In this document: one piece after another, positions 6,074 through 9,473 of the stretch
Layout of the letters: the number at the start of each line of letters is the position of its first letter
How positions within the stretch are numbered: the stretch's first letter is position 1
NCBI GenBank assembly: GCA_045613945.1
Contig: JAZLBZ010000067.1
Span: 1 to 9,473, forward strand
DNA length: 9,473 nt
From: HGM04593 sp045613945
GTDB lineage: Bacteria > Bacteroidota > Bacteroidia > Bacteroidales > Bacteroidaceae
Reading direction: 5' to 3'
Program-made: the position numbers and the translations under genes
Notes under the pieces: model-generated
What the model was told of the DNA's origin: nothing
The model's input: only the letters and a program-made list of their open reading frames with translations
The model's database searches: none

Positions 6074-6874
6074 ATGGAACAGATTTTAAAGAACAGAGTG
6101 GGGGCTCAACAGCCTGTGGAGCCCGCTGTGGAAAACGGCCAGACAATTGCCGTACCCAATGCAAACAGCCCTGCATTGCAGGACAAACAGGCTTCATTGG
6201 AGAATTTTAGCCAGAAGATCAATGCCTTCTTTGGCGGGAATTTCGACATCTATGACAAATTGTCGCAGGATTTGCTGTTGCGACATCTGCAGATGAACCG
6301 CGAGCAGAACGAGCGTCTGGCAACAATGCTTGACCGCGACCCGCGACTGGCGCAGATGCTGGTGGATGTCATTGACGGAAAGCGTGGGGCTCACAGCGCT
6401 GTGGCGCGCTACTTTGGGCGCGGCATTATGAGCGTGGACGAGGATAGTCCCGAATTTGAGGAGATTATGCTTGCCGACGAGGAGCGCAAGAATGAGGTAA
6501 TGCGCCTGGCGAATGACCGTCGCGAGTATGAGATGAATCTCGAGGAGAGCATGCCTGTAATTGAGAATTTCTGCAAAGAGAGGGGGTACAATCCATCTGA
6601 GTTCATGGAGAATGTGTGGGAAAAATTAGTGTTCCCCATCATGGCCGGGAAGTATACCGGTGATGTATGTACCGCTCTCGATCACGCCATCACGTACGAG
6701 CAGGATGTTGAGGATGCCTTTGCAGCCGGTGACATCAAGGGGCGCAATGCAAATATCAGGCGCATGAAGGAGGATTTTGGCGACGGCCTGCCTAAAGGTA
6801 TGAGCAGCGTCGCGCCAGACGTAGAGCGCAAGCGTCCTCGCAACTCATTGATTGAAAAAGCGCTCAATGCATAA
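6074..6874 (+). CDS. probable capsid scaffolding protein
   Basis: A 266-aa, highly charged, mostly helical protein encoded just before the probable major capsid gene, the normal place for a scaffold. The N-terminal ~40 residues are low-complexity (Q, N, P, A). Helical segments cover 41-105, including an HLQMNREQNERL stretch (71-82) and DRDPRLAQMLVDVIDGKRG (87-105). An acidic, coiled-coil-like helix runs at 121-160 (EDSPEFEEIMLADEERKN to YEMNLEES). The C-terminus is basic (DVERKRPRNSLIEKA), as in scaffolds whose C-terminal helix binds the coat protein. No protease motif or membrane segment is seen. It would line the inside of the prohead during assembly and then leave. Its stop is 40 nt before the capsid start, so the two are probably co-transcribed. 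Role is inferred from position and composition. Confidence 0.7.
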   Translation: MEQILKNRVGAQQPVEPAVENGQTIAVPNANSPALQDKQASLENFSQKINAFFGGNFDIYDKLSQDLLLRHLQMNREQNERLATMLDRDPRLAQMLVDVIDGKRGAHSAVARYFGRGIMSVDEDSPEFEEIMLADEERKNEVMRLANDRREYEMNLEESMPVIENFCKERGYNPSEFMENVWEKLVFPIMAGKYTGDVCTALDHAITYEQDVEDAFAAGDIKGRNANIRRMKEDFGDGLPKGMSSVAPDVERKRPRNSLIEKALNA

Positions 6875-6914
6875 CGATTATTCTTTATTTATTAACTAAA
6901 AACTATTTTTATTT

Positions 6915-8534
6915 ATGAAGAAAATTTTAAGTTTCTTGAGAGAGAATCCTCTCTTTGTGATTGTTTCTTTGGTTTCGGTACTGCTTTATGTTCTTGACAA
7001 TGCCGAGGCCGGTGCCATGCTTGCAACAGTGTCGGTTGTTCCTGCCGGTTCAACAAAACCATCAAGGGGTATTGCCGGTCTTGCAACGCAGGGAGCAGGC
7101 GATGCAACGACAGTGTCAAATGCCAGCGAACTTTCGCCCGACCTCATTGATGCCGATGTTGATAGCCAGATCATTAGCATTGCCAGCGATGAGAGCGTCA
7201 TTGACACCATCAAGCGCAAGATTCGCCGCCAGGTTCGTGTGAACTCGTTCGAGGTAGACCATTATCTCATTGACGACAAGCGCTCAAAGGCCTACACAAA
7301 TGCCTTGTACACAGGTATCAAGGCAACACGCGCCGAGATTCCTTTCTCAACAACCGGCGAGAGAAAAATCTTCCAGGAGTATTACACCGCAATCTGCAAG
7401 GGTGTGAACGGATATGACCCAACAGGGCAGATTGAACTTCCGGGTGTTGACCTCATGCTTTTCTTCGTGGGCAAGAACAGCACAACCGAGGCTCCTATTG
7501 CAATGGCCGTCAATGGCCCAAAGACAAATGCCAGCGATGACTATTGCGTGGTGCCTACAATTCCTGCTGGTACAGAGATTATCCTGTTGTCATCGGCTGC
7601 ATACGAGACACAGAAGTTCATTGCTCCATCAACCATTGTTCCTGTTCCCGAGCGTATGTTCTTGCAGAAGCAGTTGTGTAATAGCATCGTGAGTGACTAC
7701 TTTGCAGCGCAGAAAAAGCGCCTACAGTTCAGTGAGTCGCAGATTGCCGAGGCTGTACTTCGCCAGTTCCGTCTTGAGAGCTGCCGCACAGCATGGGTGG
7801 GACAGCCCGGCAAGTTCAAGGTGCAGGCAATGGACAATGCGATGGGCTATCAGTGGGACTACTTCTCAAAGGGTATCCGTTGGCAGTTCAAGCGCCAGTA
7901 CGACCTCTCTTCAAAGATCACATTTGCCGACTTGATTAACCTGTCAATGGTGAAGTTCACCGGCTTCAACTGTACAAAGCGCGCCATCTGGCTGCTTGGC
8001 AAGCAGTTGCTCAACGATATTCAGAAGATTGACCTCACTCTTCACAAGAACATCAGTGTCACCGGCGACAATGTCTTTGGCATTGAGTGTACAAAGATTC
8101 ACACAGTCTTTGGAGACATTGACCTCATCCACGACCCAACACTCGACGCTCTTGGGTATGCCCACTGTGGCGGCCTCATTGACGAGAACGGCCTTGTGCG
8201 CTACTACATGAAGAACGAGGATGCCAAGACAGAGAATGTCGATGGCGAGGAGGCAAAGCGCGAGGTGGTGATGACTATCGACTGTCTTTGTCTCAAGGGA
8301 TACTCTCACATTTGGGTTAACGGCTCGGCTGCCGAGAGTGATATTCCAGGTGCTTCGCGCGTGACAAGTGCTGCAACATTGCCCGATGAGCCAAACATTA
8401 ACGATGTGGTTATTCTCACAGCCGACGTAAACCGCACTGTCGACGGGCAGAACAAACTGTGGTTCACTGCCGGTTCTGTTGTAACATACAATGGTACAAC
8501 ATGGGTGGAGTATACAGGTGAGATTATTGTATAA
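6915..8534 (+). CDS. probable major capsid protein (HK97 fold) with N-terminal hydrophobic segment
   Basis: A 539-aa protein that would form the icosahedral shell. Position after the scaffold, size and the body of the sequence (residues about 75-470) support a capsid role: a helix-rich part (245-290, LQKQLCNSIVSDYFAAQKKR then QIAEAVLRQFRLES), a WVGQPGKF turn, then IRWQFKRQYDLSSKITFADL to GKQLLNDIQKID (321-373), resembling the spine helix and P-domain region of HK97-like, SU10-type coat proteins. VFGDIDLIHDPTLDALGY (398-415) resembles their late beta segment. Two oddities: residues 12-27 (PLFVIVSLVSVLLYVL) form a membrane-like helix after K2-K3 and before AEAGA, like a signal peptide; and residues 480-539 look like an added beta domain ending VVTYNGTTWVEYTG. 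The 6915 start is favoured by its TTTTTATTT leader; M35 at 7017 has none. No database check was possible. Confidence 0.78.
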   Translation: MKKILSFLRENPLFVIVSLVSVLLYVLDNAEAGAMLATVSVVPAGSTKPSRGIAGLATQGAGDATTVSNASELSPDLIDADVDSQIISIASDESVIDTIKRKIRRQVRVNSFEVDHYLIDDKRSKAYTNALYTGIKATRAEIPFSTTGERKIFQEYYTAICKGVNGYDPTGQIELPGVDLMLFFVGKNSTTEAPIAMAVNGPKTNASDDYCVVPTIPAGTEIILLSSAAYETQKFIAPSTIVPVPERMFLQKQLCNSIVSDYFAAQKKRLQFSESQIAEAVLRQFRLESCRTAWVGQPGKFKVQAMDNAMGYQWDYFSKGIRWQFKRQYDLSSKITFADLINLSMVKFTGFNCTKRAIWLLGKQLLNDIQKIDLTLHKNISVTGDNVFGIECTKIHTVFGDIDLIHDPTLDALGYAHCGGLIDENGLVRYYMKNEDAKTENVDGEEAKREVVMTIDCLCLKGYSHIWVNGSAAESDIPGASRVTSAATLPDEPNINDVVILTADVNRTVDGQNKLWFTAGSVVTYNGTTWVEYTGEIIV

Positions 8535-8545
8535 CTTTTTTTCTT

Positions 8546-8570
8546 TGCCTGCGGCGGTCCGCCGCAGGCA
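8546..8570 (+). terminator. GC-rich hairpin just after the capsid gene, possible partial terminator or 3' stabiliser
   Basis: TGCCTGCGGCGG (8546-8557), one T, then the exact complement CCGCCGCAGGCA (8559-8570): a 12-bp, mostly G+C inverted repeat 11 nt past the capsid stop codon. It is followed by TTAACTAACAAAT, not a T-tract; the T-run (8535-8546) lies before it. It is therefore not a full intrinsic terminator rightward. It could protect the 3' end of an abundant capsid transcript, or reduce read-through into the 141-aa gene that follows. Confidence 0.5.
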
Positions 8571-8592
8571 TTAACTAACAAATATAACGAAT

Positions 8593-9018
8593 ATGAGAAA
8601 ACGTATTACTTATGAGATACATGGCCAGATTGAGCGTAACAGTTACTTCAGAATTGGCAAGGCTTTGGTGAGAATTGATTTTACGGGCGGTGCAATAAAC
8701 TCCACCGGTATTTATCCGGCACAGTACACCACAGAAAACCCTCTGTTCCAGCGCGCAATTGAGAATAGCGATGCTTTCCGTTGCGGTGAAATAAAGCGTG
8801 GAAGGGTAGAGGTGGTCGAGGATGAGAAGACACCTGCAGTTGTTGATGCAGAGCCCGCCGTCCAGTGCAATGTGGTTGCCGAGGTGACCAATATGCAGCA
8901 GGCACGTGCCTATCTGATGGCCGAGCCATATAACTGCCAGTTGTCGCAACTTCAGAACAAGAATGCCATAAAGAGTGTGGCAAAGGCAAATTCTGTATCA
9001 TTTCCAAATTGGCTGTGA
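8593..9018 (+). CDS. 141-aa two-domain phage head-associated protein
   Basis: Likely a small structural protein acting at the head or head-tail joint. N-terminal part (residues 5-73): mixed beta strands with VRIDFTGGAINSTGIYPAQY, then a T-x-E/D-x-x-x-Q-x-A-I-E-x-S-x-x-F-x-x-G-x-I pattern ending FRCGEIKRG; I associate this pattern with proteins encoded after capsid genes in Bacteroidetes phages. Linker 74-92 is acidic and Ala/Pro-rich. C-terminal part (96-140): EVTNMQQARAYLMAEPYNC, then LSQLQNKNAIKSVAKANSVS and FPNW, which resembles the small helix-turn-helix (HeH/LEM-like) module seen at the ends of other phage head proteins. The start ATG lies 58 nt after the capsid stop, beyond the hairpin. 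Its stop TGA overlaps the next gene's ATG (TGATG), so those two are translationally coupled. Exact role unknown. Confidence 0.7.
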   Translation: MRKRITYEIHGQIERNSYFRIGKALVRIDFTGGAINSTGIYPAQYTTENPLFQRAIENSDAFRCGEIKRGRVEVVEDEKTPAVVDAEPAVQCNVVAEVTNMQQARAYLMAEPYNCQLSQLQNKNAIKSVAKANSVSFPNWL

Positions 9019-9473
9019 TGGATTGTAGTGAACTCATCAAGAAAGTGAGACTGGTAATCAATGAGGCTGCCGATGACAACGATGTCTCGCTCCTTTCGGT
9101 AGACACCCGCCAACTTGACGATACCATCAGGGATTTGCTGCCACGCGCAGTCCTGTTCATTCAAAAGAACAAGGGAGCGGCTTCCGGGCGTGTGAATGCA
9201 AGGAACGTGGCTCCTGCCGGGATTTGTATCGCGCCGGATGCCTCGGGTGGCGGACTGTTGCTGTTGCCCGACGATTTTGTATCGTTGGTGTCGTTGCAAC
9301 TTAAAGGCTGGCAGTCGCCTGCACATCACCTGTATGCGCATGACTCGCGCGAGGCAATGTGGCAACAGAACGGTTTTACACGCGCCGGGTGCTGTCGCCC
9401 GGCATGTGTGGAGTCGTTCCCGGGGCAGGGTGGGCGTTGTGCATTGCTCTTTCCGCTGCCCGCAGGTGAGGGT
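9018..9473 (+). CDS. probable head-tail connector/adaptor protein, N-terminal 152 residues (runs off window)
   Basis: The start ATG overlaps the previous stop by one base, and the frame stays open to the window edge (152 codons). It starts MDCSELIKKVRLVINEAADD, then VDTRQLDDTIRDLLPRAVLF (27-46), IQKNK, an ICIAPDASGGGLLLLPDDFV segment (69-88) and SLVSLQLKGWQSPAHHLY. A helical N-terminus followed by beta segments with LP-x-D-F-V-x-L resembles the adaptor (gp4/gp6-like) connector proteins that dock under the portal; location two genes after the capsid supports this. It has many Cys and His residues (for example GCCRPAC) and high GC, like the rest of the head module. The C-terminus is missing, so total length and family remain open. 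Confidence 0.7.
   Translation, partial: MDCSELIKKVRLVINEAADDNDVSLLSVDTRQLDDTIRDLLPRAVLFIQKNKGAASGRVNARNVAPAGICIAPDASGGGLLLLPDDFVSLVSLQLKGWQSPAHHLYAHDSREAMWQQNGFTRAGCCRPACVESFPGQGGRCALLFPLPAGEG

Noticed and set aside
6007..6210. 67-codon rightward frame beginning upstream of the scaffold gene
   Set aside because: It overlaps the scaffold gene out of frame, has no leader typical of this genome, and its later part is only a frame-shifted reading of the scaffold.
7944..8309. 121-codon leftward frame inside the capsid gene
   Set aside because: A shadow of the strong, family-like rightward frame; composition is unconvincing and there is no promoter or leader.
8575..8949. 124-codon leftward frame opposite the 141-aa gene
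   Set aside because: Lies wholly on the complement of a gene with recognisable domain layout and translational coupling to its neighbour.
8952..9365. 137-codon leftward frame at the right end
   Set aside because: Complement of the connector-like frame, which starts with a TGATG overlap and stays open to the edge.
1..9473. CRISPR array, tRNA genes, toxin-antitoxin, defence or diversity-generating (reverse transcriptase) systems
   Set aside because: No spaced direct repeats, cloverleaf sequences, reverse transcriptase motifs or defence-protein motifs were seen in reading both strands.

Overview
The window reads as a Bacteroidales-type chromosome segment (Bacteroides, Prevotella or Alistipes relatives) with a phage structural module next to it. 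Evidence for this group: several start sites have AT-rich, Shine-Dalgarno-poor leaders (for example ATTAATTT or TTTATTT just before ATG); TAnnTTTG-type -7 boxes lie upstream of genes; there is an HXXEE-family membrane protein; and a transposase tail of the ISL3/ISAon1 type common in this phylum. I could not run any search, so family names rest on motifs and gene order.

Left part (1-2322), host-like. The window opens inside the last 37 codons of a transposase. A probable IS end at about 140 abuts sequence resembling the 3' end of a 5S rRNA (to about 230), followed by a strong hairpin-plus-T-run terminator (239-271), so an IS seems to have landed in or beside the end of an rRNA operon. A non-coding gap with two short tandem repeats follows. 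Then come a leftward AraC-family regulator (510-1322) and a divergent HXXEE membrane protein (1458-2159), which share a 135-bp intergenic region.

A perfect 38-bp palindrome (2323-2360) marks the switch to the phage module. Four genes read leftward from about 5888 to 2364: a 136-aa basic protein with an internal duplication, two small proteins that look like diverged copies of each other, and a complete two-domain terminase large subunit (ATPase plus nuclease). Two promoters drive this strand. Each has a TAnnTTTG box with a nearly identical 17-bp element exactly 23 nt further upstream, which suggests one shared regulator.

Right part (6074-9473), rightward. From a 249-bp divergent region come a probable scaffolding protein, a probable HK97-fold major capsid protein with an unusual N-terminal hydrophobic segment and a C-terminal accessory domain, a 141-aa two-domain head-associated protein, and the start of a probable head-tail connector that runs off the window. 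The rightward genes would build the prohead and its neck, and the leftward terminase would package DNA into it. No portal, protease, integrase, lysis or tail gene is visible, so whether this is an intact prophage, a remnant or a domesticated particle cannot be decided here.
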